Shown here in pieces: positions 1 to 7,755 of a stretch of DNA of 38,518 nt. Source of the DNA: Roseateles sp. (GTDB lineage Bacteria; Pseudomonadota; Gammaproteobacteria; Burkholderiales; Burkholderiaceae_C); assembly GCA_016790285.1 (NCBI GenBank), contig JAEUPJ010000065.1, positions 1 to 38,518 of the forward strand. The letters are read 5' to 3'. Both the position numbers and the translations under genes were made by a program. The notes under the pieces were generated by a model. It had not been told where the DNA came from and did not search any database. It saw only the letters and a program-made list of their open reading frames with translations. Position 1 is the first letter of the stretch. Each line of letters opens with the position of its first letter.

Positions 1-131
1 CAGCTCTCGATCTCCGACGGCGGCAGGTCATACGTCCTGCTTGCCTCCGACACGCTGGTCTTGCCCTGGATGATCTCCAGCACCAACGCCGTCTTGCGCT
101 TGGCCGTCCAGCGCTTGATCTCTTCGTCCAT
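1..131 (-). CDS. IS3-family transposase OrfA, N-terminal fragment (runs off window)
   Basis: The 43 visible codons start MDEEIKRWTAKRKTALVLEI and continue with the turn motif GKTSVSEASRTYDLPPSEIE. This is the typical N-terminal helix-turn-helix of IS3-type OrfA proteins, which bind the element's ends; the partner OrfB would carry the DDE catalytic domain. The gene continues leftwards out of the window, so it is not known whether the transposase is intact. The ATG at 131 is the first in-frame start inside the presumed terminal repeat. Family assignment rests on my recognition of the N-terminal pattern only. Confidence 0.65.
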   Translation of the reverse strand, partial: MDEEIKRWTAKRKTALVLEIIQGKTSVSEASRTYDLPPSEIES

Positions 132-201
132 CAACGTACTCGCGGTGTCTGCCTTTCGACGGTAACACCTGAGCAGGTTTTCACTGGGTCAATACAGGTC
201 A
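1..201 (-). mobile_element. Edge of an IS3-type insertion sequence (truncated by window)
   Basis: The leftmost 201 bases read on the minus strand as the beginning of an insertion sequence: a probable terminal repeat starting TGACCTGTATTGACCC at about 201, a short leader, then the first codons of an OrfA-like transposase at 131. IS3-family elements characteristically begin with TG and have the orfA start within about 60-100 bases of the end, which fits. The exact outer boundary (about 198-201) and any target duplication cannot be fixed because the other end lies outside the window. Confidence 0.6.
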
Positions 202-245
202 CCAGCACCACACGGTACCCCGCCGCGCAACGGCGCCCACAAAGC

Positions 246-274
246 AAAAGTCCCGCCGAAGCGGGACTTTTTTT
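246..274. terminator. Rho-independent terminator, 11-bp stem with CGAA loop
   Basis: AAAAGTCCCGC (246-256) pairs perfectly with GCGGGACTTTT (261-271) across a CGAA loop. On the plus strand a run of seven T follows the stem (268-274). On the minus strand the stem is followed by TTTTGCTTTG, so the hairpin can also terminate the PEP-CTERM gene ending at 325. It sits about 45 bases inside the IS boundary and so separates the IS from that gene. Confidence 0.8.
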
Positions 275-324
275 GAGCGATGCAGGCCCACAGGCCCTCA
301 AGCCCACGAGGCGGCAGCGCGATC

Positions 325-981
325 TCAGCGCTTGGCCTTGGCGCGGCGGGCGAAGCCGACGCCGGTCAGGGCCAGGCCCACGAGCAGCACGGAGGCCGGC
401 TCGGGCAGGCGGCTGGTGGGCGTGCCGGTCAGGCTGAAGGTCATGTCGAACCCGATGGCCGAGCGCGTACCGACGAAATCCTGGACGGCGGTGCCGTTGC
501 CACCCGTGCCTTCCGACCAGCCCCATTGCGGCGGGAACAGCATCGTGGCCTGGATCGACACCCAGTAGGTCGTGCCGGCCTGCGCGAGGAAGACGTTGGC
601 CAGGTCGACGTCATAACTGTAGGTGTCGCCGCTGACGAGGGTCTCGCTCGCGCTGCTGACCGTGGCGGCGTAGAGCACCGAGCCGGGCGCAGCGTTGCTG
701 TCAGACCAGAATTGAATCAGGAAGCTGTCCACGCCGGTCGTGCGCGAGCCGCTGAAGTACTGGCCGAACCAATGGATGTCGGTGATCGTCGTGTCGACGG
801 CCAGCGAGAAGTCGTCGTAGACCTTGGAGAAGTCACCATTGGCGCCGGTGTCGAACTGCGACGCGTAGGCGTTCGGTGCACCGGACGGGCCCTGCTGGTA
901 GACAACAGGGTTGGCGCTGCCATGGGCAACGCCTGCCAGCAGGGTCAGCGAGGTGCAAAGGGCTGCGATCCAGGTCTTCAT
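325..981 (-). CDS. PEP-CTERM sorting domain-containing protein
   Basis: A 218-residue exported protein. It starts with a signal peptide (MKTWIAALCTSLTLLAGVAHG, cleavage near residue 20). The body is rich in Ser/Thr/Gly/Tyr and looks beta-stranded. It ends in the tripartite sorting signal: PEP at 193-195, a hydrophobic helix (about 196-211) and a basic tail ARRAKAKR. In this family an exosortase cuts at the PEP signal and the product goes to the surface or to exopolysaccharide; no exosortase is in this window. The start at 981 is preferred over an upstream in-frame ATG at 1032 because it has a GGAGAA ribosome site and gives a normal signal peptide. The longer version would also start upstream of the predicted transcription start. 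The body has no function I can name. Confidence 0.88.
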   Translation of the reverse strand: MKTWIAALCTSLTLLAGVAHGSANPVVYQQGPSGAPNAYASQFDTGANGDFSKVYDDFSLAVDTTITDIHWFGQYFSGSRTTGVDSFLIQFWSDSNAAPGSVLYAATVSSASETLVSGDTYSYDVDLANVFLAQAGTTYWVSIQATMLFPPQWGWSEGTGGNGTAVQDFVGTRSAIGFDMTFSLTGTPTSRLPEPASVLLVGLALTGVGFARRAKAKR

Positions 982-1007
982 TTTGGTTCTCCGGTTTGCC
1001 AAGATAT

Positions 1008-1024
1008 AAGCAAACACCGGGCCA
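1008..1024 (-). promoter_or_regulatory. Sigma-54 (-24/-12) promoter of the PEP-CTERM gene
   Basis: On the minus strand the 17-mer TGGCCCGGTGTTTGCTT matches the RpoN consensus TGGCACG-N4-TTGCT with one mismatch. The invariant GG and GC doublets have the required ten-base spacing. The predicted transcription start lies near 998, leaving about 17 bases before the ATG at 981, and that leader contains the GGAGAA ribosome site. PEP-CTERM genes in several proteobacteria are known to depend on RpoN with the PrsK/PrsR two-component pair, so the assignment fits the family. Confidence 0.6.
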
Positions 1025-1087
1025 GCTGTCATTTCTCACGCTGAATCAAGCACTTGTCGCAAAACCAACCGGTCGATCAATCCCAAA

Positions 1088-1105
1088 TGTAAGAAGTGCC
1101 GACAG
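1088..1105 (-). promoter_or_regulatory. Possible activator (PrsR-type) box upstream of the sigma-54 promoter
   Basis: On the minus strand CTGTCGGCACTTCTTACA lies about 65-80 bases upstream of the -24/-12 element, the usual position for an enhancer-binding protein. A TGTCGG...TTACA pattern is one I associate with PEP-CTERM gene upstream regions in betaproteobacteria, but I cannot verify that here. The site is seen; its function is inferred. Confidence 0.35.
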
Positions 1106-1143
1106 CTTGTGGACAGCGACCCGCCTGCACAGCAGGCCCCCGC

Positions 1144-1178
1144 ATAAGCATCGCCACTTTCCTTCGTTCCCCAAGGAA
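1144..1178 (+). promoter_or_regulatory. Leader of the ssu operon: ATAAG box and hairpin, possible CysB-type control region
   Basis: The 118-base stretch before ssuE contains ATAAG (1144-1148), then TTCCTT (1159-1164) and AAGGAA (1173-1178), which form a 6-bp inverted repeat around CGTTCCCC. A second small hairpin, GCCTGC-ACA-GCAGGC, lies at 1123-1137. AT-rich ATAAG...TTC patterns are common before sulfur-starvation genes under CysB/Cbl control, but no convincing -35/-10 pair is visible. The regulatory reading is a guess from the operon's role. Confidence 0.25.
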
Positions 1179-1222
1179 GGCCGCTTCCCTATCGTGCAAG
1201 GCCTGAACCGAGACAGCCGCCC

Positions 1223-1774
1223 ATGCACATCACCAGCCTCTCCGCCAGCCCGAGCGAACGCTCCCGTTCCGCTTGGCTCACGCAGTTCGCGCTGACGCGG
1301 CTGGAGGGCCGCGCGGCCCGGCACGATGACATCCTCGTGCGCGCACTGCCAGCCGGCCCCCTGCTCGCGGCCGACGTCCAGGACGCTGCCATCGCCGCCG
1401 CCGTGCAGTCGGTCGAGGCGGCCGACCTGCTCATCGTCAGCACGCCCATCTACAAGGCCGCCTACAGCGGCTTGCTGAAGGTCTTCCTGGACCTGCTGCC
1501 GCCCGACGCCCTGCGCGACAAACTCGTGCTGCCCCTGGCCACCGGCGGCAGCCCGGCGCACTTCCTCGCGCTGGACTACGCGCTCAAGCCCGTGCTGTCG
1601 GCCCTGGGCGCGCGCCACGTGCTGGACGGCGTGTTCGCCACCGACGCCCAGCTGCGCCGCCATGAAGCCGGCGGTTACGTGCCCGAGCCGGACCTGATCG
1701 CGCGGCTGGACCGCGCCCTCGCACCGTTGGCACCGCGAATGCGGGCGCCGCTGGAGGCCGCCGTCAGCTGTTGA
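1223..1774 (+). CDS. ssuE: NAD(P)H-dependent FMN reductase SsuE
   Basis: SsuE reduces FMN with NAD(P)H and supplies FMNH2 to the monooxygenase SsuD, so that the cell can release sulfite from alkanesulfonates when sulfate is scarce. The 183-residue protein has the flavodoxin-like fold typical of the family. It has an N-terminal strand with a Ser-rich phosphate loop (ITSLSASPSERSRS, about 3-16), the conserved STPIYKAAYSGLLKVFLDLL segment (about 73-92) that forms the dimer and flavin site, and an ATGGSPAHFLALDY region near 111. Length is close to E. coli SsuE (191). It is the first gene of the operon and is cytosolic. A terminator-like hairpin separates it from ssuA, so its expression may exceed that of the transporter genes. 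Confidence 0.93.
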   Translation: MHITSLSASPSERSRSAWLTQFALTRLEGRAARHDDILVRALPAGPLLAADVQDAAIAAAVQSVEAADLLIVSTPIYKAAYSGLLKVFLDLLPPDALRDKLVLPLATGGSPAHFLALDYALKPVLSALGARHVLDGVFATDAQLRRHEAGGYVPEPDLIARLDRALAPLAPRMRAPLEAAVSC

Positions 1775-1841
1775 CGCGCTCGCCACCCTTCCACCACCAC
1801 CGTTTGTCTCCTCGCCCCCCGCTTGCGGGAACGGCGACTTC

Positions 1842-1896
1842 ATCCCGGCGCCTCTGCGGTGCTGATCGGGTGCGCCCCGGCGCCGGGATCTTTTTT
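1842..1896 (+). terminator. Terminator/attenuator-like hairpin between ssuE and ssuA
   Basis: ATCCCGGCGCC (1842-1852) pairs perfectly over 11 bp with GGCGCCGGGAT (1879-1889), enclosing a 26-base loop. A C and six T (1891-1896) follow directly, and the T run abuts the GAAGGA ribosome site of ssuA (1897-1902). It has the form of an intrinsic terminator, yet no room is left for a new promoter before ssuA. It probably works as a partial terminator/attenuator or as an RNA-stabilising stem at the 3' end of an ssuE message. Confidence 0.65.
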
Positions 1897-1909
1897 GAAG
1901 GACACGCTC

Positions 1910-2866
1910 ATGACGCTTCGCTCCCTCCTGCGCTGGACCACGCCGCTGCTGCTGGCCGCCAGCTTCCACGCCCATGCCGACACCACGCTGCGCATCGGCT
2001 TCCAGAAATCGGCCAGCCTGCTGACGCTGCAGAAGTCCAGCGGCTCGCTCGAAAAGAAGCTCGCGCCGCTGGGCGTGAGCGTCAAGTGGGTGGAGTTCCC
2101 CGCCGGGCCGCAGCTGCTCGAAGGCCTGAACGTGGGCGCCGTGGACGTGGGCTTCGTCGGCGAGGCGCCGCCCATCTTTGCCCAGGCGGCCGGCGCGCGC
2201 TTCGTCTACATCGGCTTCGACCCCGCCGCGCCGGAAGCCGAAGCCATCGTCGTGCCCAAGGACTCGGCCATCAAGTCGGTGGCCGACCTGAAGGGCAAGA
2301 AGGTCGCGCTCAACAAGGGCAGCAATGTGCACTACCTGCTGGTGAAGGCGCTGGAGAAGCAGGGCCTCAAGCCCACCGACATCCAGACCGTCTACCTGCC
2401 CCCCGCCGACGCGCGTGCCGCCTTCGAGCGCGGCGCGGTGGACGCCTGGGTGATCTGGGACCCGTTCCTGGCCGCGGTCGAGCAGCAAAGCGGTGCGCGC
2501 GTGCTGGCCGACGGCCGTGGCCTGGTCAACAACTATGCCTACTACCTGGCCGAGCGCAGCTACGCCGAAAAGCAGCCCCAGGTCATCCAGGCCCTGTTCG
2601 ACGACACCCAGGCCCAGGCCACCTGGCTCAAGGCCAACGTGAAGGCCGCCGCGGCGGTCATCGCGCCGCTGCAGGGCCTCGCGCCGGAGGTCGTCGAGAA
2701 GAGCATCACCCGCTACCAGTTCGGCGTGAAGCCGCTCACGCCGGCCGTGGCCGCCGAGCAGCAGAAGATCGCCGACACCTTCCACGCCCTGGGCCTCATC
2801 CCCAAGCCCATCCGCGTCGCTGACGCCCTGCCGGGCGCGGCCAAGCTCGCCGAGGCCGCCAAGTGA
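1910..2866 (+). CDS. ssuA: Aliphatic sulfonate ABC transporter substrate-binding protein SsuA
   Basis: This is the periplasmic binding protein that delivers alkanesulfonates to SsuBC. It has 318 residues, the usual length, with a signal peptide (about 1-23, ending HAHA-D). The mature start TTLRIGFQKSASLLTL is the typical NMT1/SsuA beginning. [26 protein letters not shown] and the hinge segment [18 protein letters not shown] (which carries the ligand-site Trp region) follow. The ATG at 1910 is chosen because of its GAAGGA ribosome site and because it gives a clean signal peptide; an earlier in-frame ATG at 1823 would put the terminator-like hairpin inside the gene. Its stop overlaps the GTG start of the next gene. 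Confidence 0.92.
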   Translation: MTLRSLLRWTTPLLLAASFHAHADTTLRIGFQKSASLLTLQKSSGSLEKKLAPLGVSVKWVEFPAGPQLLEGLNVGAVDVGFVGEAPPIFAQAAGARFVYIGFDPAAPEAEAIVVPKDSAIKSVADLKGKKVALNKGSNVHYLLVKALEKQGLKPTDIQTVYLPPADARAAFERGAVDAWVIWDPFLAAVEQQSGARVLADGRGLVNNYAYYLAERSYAEKQPQVIQALFDDTQAQATWLKANVKAAAAVIAPLQGLAPEVVEKSITRYQFGVKPLTPAVAAEQQKIADTFHALGLIPKPIRVADALPGAAKLAEAAK

Positions 2867-3804
2867 GTGCGCCGACGACGCGCCGCGCGGCCGTTGCCAT
2901 CCTCGCCACCACCGCCGCCGTCTGGACGCGCGCGCAGACGCCGCCGCAGCTGCGCATCGGCTTCCAGAAGGGCAGCTTCAACCTGGCCCTGCTCAAGAGC
3001 TACGGCCTGCTGGAGCAGCGCCTGCCCGGCACGCGCGTCCAGTGGACGGAGTTCCCGGCCGGCCCGCAGCTGCTCGAAGCCCTGGCCCTGGGCAGTGTGG
3101 AGCTGGGCGCCACGGGTGACGCGCCGCCGGTGTTCGCGCAGTCCGCGGGCAAGGACATCGTCTACGTCGGCGCCGAGCCGCCCAAGCCCGACAGCTCGGC
3201 CGTGCTCGTCAAGCCCGACTCGCCGCTGCGCAAGCTGACTGACCTGAAAGGCCGGCGCGTCGCCCTGCAAAAGGGCAGCAGCGCGCACTTCCTGACCGTG
3301 CAGGCCGTGAAGAGGGCGGGCCTGGCCTGGACCGACATCCAGCCCATCTACCTGCCGCCCGCCGAAGCGCGCGCGGCCTTCGAGCGCGGCTCGGTCGATG
3401 CCTGGGCCGTGTGGGACCCGTACTACGCCGCCGCCGAGATCAGTGGCGAGCTGCGCGCCCTGGCCACCAGCCGTGGGCTGTCGAACAACAACACCTTCTA
3501 CCTGGCCTCACGCGCGCTCAGCCGCGACACCGCGCTGCTGAAGGCCGTGTTCCAGGCCCTCACCGACACCGACGCCCGCGTGCAGGCCGACCGGCGCGAC
3601 GCCGTGCAGCGCTATGCCGACTTCGCCGGCCTGCCGGCTGCCACCGTGCAGCGCATGGTGGAGCGCCGCGGCGCCGCGCCCGTCGGGCCGCTCACGCCCG
3701 AGCTCGTCAAGGAACAGCAGCAGGTGGCCGATGCCTTCGCGGATCTCGGCCTCATCCCCCGCCCCATCCATGTGGCCGACGCCGTCACGCAGGTGAAAGC
3801 ATGA
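2863..3804 (+). CDS. Second sulfonate-binding protein (SsuA paralogue)
   Basis: A 313-residue paralogue of the preceding protein, sharing its landmarks in the same order: [65 protein letters not shown] and a C-terminal [13 protein letters not shown]. Residues around the first lobe differ ([11 protein letters not shown] against SASLLTLQKSS), which suggests a different sulfonate preference. The N-terminus has a twin arginine ([10 protein letters not shown]) before a hydrophobic stretch, so export by Sec or Tat is possible. It starts with GTG at 2863, overlapping the ssuA stop by four bases, and its own stop overlaps the ssuD start, so the genes are translationally coupled. The duplication is certain; the substrate difference is inference. 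Confidence 0.9.
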   Translation: MSAPTTRRAAVAILATTAAVWTRAQTPPQLRIGFQKGSFNLALLKSYGLLEQRLPGTRVQWTEFPAGPQLLEALALGSVELGATGDAPPVFAQSAGKDIVYVGAEPPKPDSSAVLVKPDSPLRKLTDLKGRRVALQKGSSAHFLTVQAVKRAGLAWTDIQPIYLPPAEARAAFERGSVDAWAVWDPYYAAAEISGELRALATSRGLSNNNTFYLASRALSRDTALLKAVFQALTDTDARVQADRRDAVQRYADFAGLPAATVQRMVERRGAAPVGPLTPELVKEQQQVADAFADLGLIPRPIHVADAVTQVKA

Positions 3805-4973
3805 AGATCTTCTGGTTCATTCCCACCCACGGCGACAGCCGCTACCTCGGCAGCTCGCGCGGTGCCCGCGTGGCCGACCACGCCTACTTCAAGCAGATCG
3901 CCATCGCCGCGGACAGCCTGGGCTACGAGGGCGTGCTGCTGCCCACCGGGCGCAGCTGCGAGGACTCCTGGATCGTCGCCGCCAGCCTCATCGACGCGAC
4001 CAAGCGCCTGAAGTTCCTCGTCGCCCTGCGGCCGGGCCTCGTGGCTCCCGCGCAGAGTGCGCGCATGGCCGCCACGCTGGACCGCCTCTCGGGCGGGCGG
4101 CTGCTGGTGAACCTCGTCACCGGCGGTGACCCCGACGAGCTGGCCGGCGACGGCCAGTTCCTGGGCCACGCCGAGCGTTACGAGCAGTCGGCCGAGTTCA
4201 TCCGCATCTGGCGAGAACTGCTGGCCCGCTCGCACACCGGCGAACCCTTCGATTTCGACGGCGACCACCTCAGCGTCAAGGGCGGCAAGGTGCTCTACCC
4301 GCCGCTGAACCGGCCCTACCCGCCGGTGTTCTTCGGCGGCTCGTCCGGCCCCGCCCACGACCTGGCGGCTGAGCAGGTCGACACCTACCTCACCTGGGGC
4401 GAGCCGCCGGCCGAAGTGCGCAAGAAACTCGACGACGTGCGCGCTCGCGCCGCCGCCCGCGGCCGCACGCTGCGCTACGGCATCCGGCTGCACGTCATCG
4501 TGCGCGAGACGGAGGACGAAGCCTGGGGCGCCGCCGCCGAACTCGTCTCGCAGCTGGACGAAGCAACCGTCGCCGCCGCGCAGGCGCGCTTCAGGAGCAT
4601 GGACTCCGTCGGCCAGCGCCGCATGGCCGAGCTGCACGGCGGCCAGTTCAACAAGGCCGACGTGCGCCAGGGCCTGGAGATCTCGCCCAACCTCTGGGCC
4701 GGCGTGGGCCTGGTGCGGGGCGGCGCGGGCACGGCCCTGGTGGGCAACCCGAAGCAGGTGGCCGAGCGCATCACCGAGTACGCCGCCCTCGGCCTGGAGT
4801 ACTTCATCCTCAGCGGCTACCCCCACCTGGACGAGGCCCACCGCTTCGCCGAGCTGGTGTTCCCGCTGCTGCCGCTGGACGTGCGCGAGAAGCTCAGCGC
4901 GCCGACGCTCACCGGTCCCTTCGGCGAAATCATCGCCAACCACGACGCCCCCAAGGCCGCCGCTGCGAGCTGA
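3801..4973 (+). CDS. ssuD: FMNH2-dependent alkanesulfonate monooxygenase SsuD
   Basis: SsuD uses FMNH2 from SsuE and O2 to cleave C1-C14 alkanesulfonates to the aldehyde and sulfite. The 390-residue protein is close to E. coli SsuD (381) and has the luciferase-like TIM barrel. It begins [17 protein letters not shown]. Cys53 in TGRSCEDSW corresponds to the Cys54 studied in E. coli Ssu[18 protein letters not shown] is strongly conserved, [11 protein letters not shown] carries the active-site Arg/His pair, and [12 protein letters not shown] is the mobile loop. The true start is the ATG at 3801 (ATGA overlap with the upstream stop); the reading frame runs open further upstream without homology. 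The C-terminal tail [10 protein letters not shown] is slightly longer than usual. Confidence 0.96.
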   Translation: MKIFWFIPTHGDSRYLGSSRGARVADHAYFKQIAIAADSLGYEGVLLPTGRSCEDSWIVAASLIDATKRLKFLVALRPGLVAPAQSARMAATLDRLSGGRLLVNLVTGGDPDELAGDGQFLGHAERYEQSAEFIRIWRELLARSHTGEPFDFDGDHLSVKGGKVLYPPLNRPYPPVFFGGSSGPAHDLAAEQVDTYLTWGEPPAEVRKKLDDVRARAAARGRTLRYGIRLHVIVRETEDEAWGAAAELVSQLDEATVAAAQARFRSMDSVGQRRMAELHGGQFNKADVRQGLEISPNLWAGVGLVRGGAGTALVGNPKQVAERITEYAALGLEYFILSGYPHLDEAHRFAELVFPLLPLDVREKLSAPTLTGPFGEIIANHDAPKAAAAS

Positions 4974-4977
4974 CGCC

Positions 4978-5745
4978 ATGATCAAGCGCCTCACGCCCTG
5001 GCTGCTGCCAGCCGCACTCATCGTCGCGTGGGAGATCGCCTCGCGCAGCGGCGTGCTGTCCGCGCGCATCCTGCCCGAACCCGCGGCGGTGCTGGCCGCG
5101 TTCTGGCAGCTGCTGCGCTCCGGCGAGCTGGCGCACCACGTGGGCGTGAGCGCCGCGCGGGCCTTCTCGGCCCTGGCCATCGGCGGGGGCCTGGGCCTGC
5201 TGCTGGGCCTGCTCACCGGCACCTGGCGCCAGGCCGAGGCGCTGCTGGACACCACGCTGCAGATGCTGCGCAACATCCCGGCGCTGGCGCTCATCCCGCT
5301 GGTCATCCTGTGGTTCGGCATCGACGAAGCCGCCAAGCTCGTGCTGGTGGCCGTGGGCGTGTTCTTCCCGGTCTACCTCAACACCTTCCACGGCATCCGC
5401 AGCGTCGACCGCGACCTCATCGAGATGGCGCGCAGCTACGGCCTGTCGGGCTGGCGGCTCTACAGCCAGGTCATCCTGCCGGGCGCGCTGCCGTCCATCC
5501 TCGTGGGCCTGCGCTTCTCGCTGGGCCTGATGTGGGTGCTGCTCATCGTGGCCGAGACACTGTCGGCACAGGCCGGCATCGGCTACCTCACGATGAATGC
5601 CCGCGAGTTCCTGCAGACCGACGTGGTGCTCGTGGGCATCCTGCTGTACGCGCTGCTGGGCAAGCTCGCCGACGTGCTGGCCCGCGCGCTGGAGCGCGCC
5701 TGGCTGCCCTGGCACCGCGGCTATGCCGCCGAAAGGAATGCCTGA
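4978..5745 (+). CDS. ssuC: Aliphatic sulfonate ABC transporter permease SsuC
   Basis: Inner-membrane permease of the sulfonate importer, 255 residues (E. coli SsuC 263). About six hydrophobic segments are visible, beginning with [17 protein letters not shown] (about 6-22). The cytoplasmic EAA loop that contacts the ATPase is at about 146-166 ([21 protein letters not shown]). The start at 4978 follows the ssuD stop by four bases and the stop overlaps the ssuB start by one base, so stoichiometric translation with its neighbours is expected. Confidence 0.95.
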   Translation: MIKRLTPWLLPAALIVAWEIASRSGVLSARILPEPAAVLAAFWQLLRSGELAHHVGVSAARAFSALAIGGGLGLLLGLLTGTWRQAEALLDTTLQMLRNIPALALIPLVILWFGIDEAAKLVLVAVGVFFPVYLNTFHGIRSVDRDLIEMARSYGLSGWRLYSQVILPGALPSILVGLRFSLGLMWVLLIVAETLSAQAGIGYLTMNAREFLQTDVVLVGILLYALLGKLADVLARALERAWLPWHRGYAAERNA

Positions 5746-6536
5746 TGTGGGTGAATGAGTTCGACATCCCCGTGCTGCCGCCCGAACCCGGCGCTGACAC
5801 ACGCGCCGACGCCCCGCCCACCCCCGACGCCGCGCCCGGCCTGGCCCTGCGTCTGCGCGGCGTGGCCAAGTCCTTCGGCACGCGGCATGTGCTGCAGGGC
5901 GTGGACCTGAGCGTGGCGCCGGGCGAGTTCATCGCGCTGGTCGGCCGCAGCGGCTGCGGCAAGAGCACGCTGTTGCGGCTGATCGCCGGGCTGGATGCCG
6001 TGAGTGCCGGCGAGGTCGAGGCCGGCGAGGCCCATGAGCGCCGGTTGATGTTCCAGGACGCGCGGCTGCTGCCCTGGAAGCGCGTCGTCGACAACGTGGC
6101 GCTCGGCCTGCGCGGGCCGCACGCCCGCGACCGCGCGATGGAGGCTCTCGCCCAGGTGGGCCTGGCCGGCCGCGGCAGCGACTGGCCGGCCACTCTCTCC
6201 GGCGGCCAGCGCCAACGCGTGGCCCTGGCTCGCTCCCTGGTGCACCGCCCGCGCCTGCTGCTGCTGGACGAACCCCTCGGCGCGCTGGACGCGCTGACAA
6301 GGCTGGAGATGCACCGCCTCATCGAGCAGCTCTGGCGCCGCCACGGCTTCACGGCGCTGCTCGTCACGCATGACGTGACCGAGGCCGTCGCCCTGGCCGA
6401 CCGCGTGCTGCTCATCGACCGCGGCGGCATCGCGCTCGATGCGCAGGTGCCCCTGCCCCGCCCGCGTTCGCGCACCGCGCCCGGCTTCGCGGCGCTGGAG
6501 GAGCGCGTGCTGCAGCACATCGTGGGCACGGGCTGA
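5745..6536 (+). CDS. ssuB: Aliphatic sulfonate ABC transporter ATP-binding protein SsuB
   Basis: ATPase of the sulfonate importer, 263 residues. The motifs are complete: Walker [10 protein letters not shown] (about 68-76), Q-loop [12 protein letters not shown], signature LSGGQRQR, Walker [13 protein letters not shown] and the switch histidine in [11 protein letters not shown]. The start is the ATG at 5745, sharing its A with the TGA of ssuC (TGATG). The in-frame extension back to 5028 lies wholly inside ssuC and is spurious. The first about 30 residues are a Pro/Ala-rich lead ([20 protein letters not shown]) that E. coli SsuB lacks. It ends the operon. Confidence 0.95.
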   Translation: MWVNEFDIPVLPPEPGADTRADAPPTPDAAPGLALRLRGVAKSFGTRHVLQGVDLSVAPGEFIALVGRSGCGKSTLLRLIAGLDAVSAGEVEAGEAHERRLMFQDARLLPWKRVVDNVALGLRGPHARDRAMEALAQVGLAGRGSDWPATLSGGQRQRVALARSLVHRPRLLLLDEPLGALDALTRLEMHRLIEQLWRRHGFTALLVTHDVTEAVALADRVLLIDRGGIALDAQVPLPRPRSRTAPGFAALEERVLQHIVGTG

Positions 6537-6576
6537 GGGCGCGGGCGCAGGTCCCAAGCTCGGGCACACTGCCCCG

Positions 6577-7746
6577 ATGCGATGCCTCGTTCCCGCCGCG
6601 CTGCCGGCAGCCCTGTTCGCCGCGCTGCTGGCCGGCTGCGCCACGCCAGCCCGCCTTCCCTCCGAGCCGCTGGCACGGGCTGACGCCGCCGTCGAGCGGT
6701 TCGTCGCCGGCCGCCAGCTCCCGGGTGCTGCGCTCTGGATCGAACGCCTGGGCCACGGCAGCCACCACCGCGCCTACGGCCAGCGCGCCATCGAACCCAC
6801 GCCGGAGGTGCTGGACGAAAGCACCGTCTTCGACGCCGCCTCGCTCACCAAGCCCGTCGTCACGGCCACGCTGGTGCAGCTGCTGCGCGAGCGCGGGCAA
6901 CTCGACGTCGACGCGCCGCTGCAGCGCTACCTGCCCGGCTGCGGCGGGGCCGACAAGGCCGCCATCACGCTGCGCCAGCTGCTCACGCACAGCTCGGGCC
7001 TGCCCGCGAGCCTGCCGGGCAACGGCGCGGGCGACTGGGCAGGCGCCGCACCGGCCGAGCGCATCGCCTGCGGCCTGCCGCTCACGGCGGCGCCGGGCAC
7101 GCTGTTCCGTTACTCCGACGTCAACTTCATCCTGCTGGGCCGCATCGTCGAGCAGGCCGCCGGCATGCCCCTGGAGCGCTTGGCCACGCAGGCCCTGTTC
7201 GCGCCGCTGGGCATGCACGACAGCGGATACCTACCCCTGCGCCGGCTGCCGCCCGGGCGCATCGCGCCCACCGAACGGCTGCCCGGCGGCGCCGTGCTGC
7301 GCGGCGAGGTGCACGACCCCACCGCCCGCAAGATGGGCGGCGTGGCAGGGCATGCCGGCCTGTTCACGACGACGGCCGACCTCGCCCGCTTCGCACGCAT
7401 GCTGCTGGCCGGTGGCGTGGCGGACGACGGCCACCGCTTGCTGAGCGCCGAGAGCGTGGCGCTGCTCACCACGCCGCAATCGCCCCCGGGCCTGGCCGAG
7501 CGGCGCAGCCTCGGCTGGGACATCGCCTCGCCCTACGCCCGGCCGCGCGGCAGCCTCTACCCGGCCACCAGCTTCGGCCACACCGGCTTCACTGGCTGCG
7601 CGTTCTGGCTCGACCCGGGCAGCCGCAGCTTCTTCGTGCTGCTGTCCAACCGCGTGCACCCGGTGGGCGGCACCAACGTGCTGCCGCTGTACGCCGAGCT
7701 GGGCACCCTGGCCGCGCAGGCCGCCGGCCTGGGGCCCCGGCCCTGA
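6577..7746 (+). CDS. Beta-lactamase-family serine hydrolase, predicted lipoprotein
   Basis: A 389-residue protein of the class C beta-lactamase/penicillin-binding-protein-like family (EstB/serine hydrolase type). It has a lipoprotein signal, LFAALLAGC with Cys21, so it should be anchored to a membrane on the periplasmic side. The catalytic triad motifs are present: Ser89-Leu-Thr-Lys92, Tyr179-Ser-Asp-Val-Asn183 and His335-Thr-Gly337. The substrate could be a peptide, an ester or a beta-lactam; the sequence does not decide, and most such chromosomal proteins are not resistance enzymes. It begins 40 bases after ssuB with no clear terminator between, so read-through from the ssu operon is possible. 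The start at 6577 is chosen because it gives the lipobox. Confidence 0.85.
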   Translation: MRCLVPAALPAALFAALLAGCATPARLPSEPLARADAAVERFVAGRQLPGAALWIERLGHGSHHRAYGQRAIEPTPEVLDESTVFDAASLTKPVVTATLVQLLRERGQLDVDAPLQRYLPGCGGADKAAITLRQLLTHSSGLPASLPGNGAGDWAGAAPAERIACGLPLTAAPGTLFRYSDVNFILLGRIVEQAAGMPLERLATQALFAPLGMHDSGYLPLRRLPPGRIAPTERLPGGAVLRGEVHDPTARKMGGVAGHAGLFTTTADLARFARMLLAGGVADDGHRLLSAESVALLTTPQSPPGLAERRSLGWDIASPYARPRGSLYPATSFGHTGFTGCAFWLDPGSRSFFVLLSNRVHPVGGTNVLPLYAELGTLAAQAAGLGPRP

Positions 7747-7755
7747 GCGCGCGTT

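Noticed and set aside
1046-2785. A 579-residue minus-strand frame across ssuE and ssuA
   Set aside because: It is antisense to two genes with unmistakable motifs and has low-complexity composition; shadow of GC bias.
3612-5336. A 574-residue minus-strand frame across ssuD and ssuC
   Set aside because: Same reason: antisense shadow without motifs or a ribosome site.
5028-5744. N-terminal extension of SsuB
   Set aside because: It lies within ssuC in another frame and reads as Arg/Ala/Gly-rich nonsense; the TGATG junction at 5743-5747 gives the real start.
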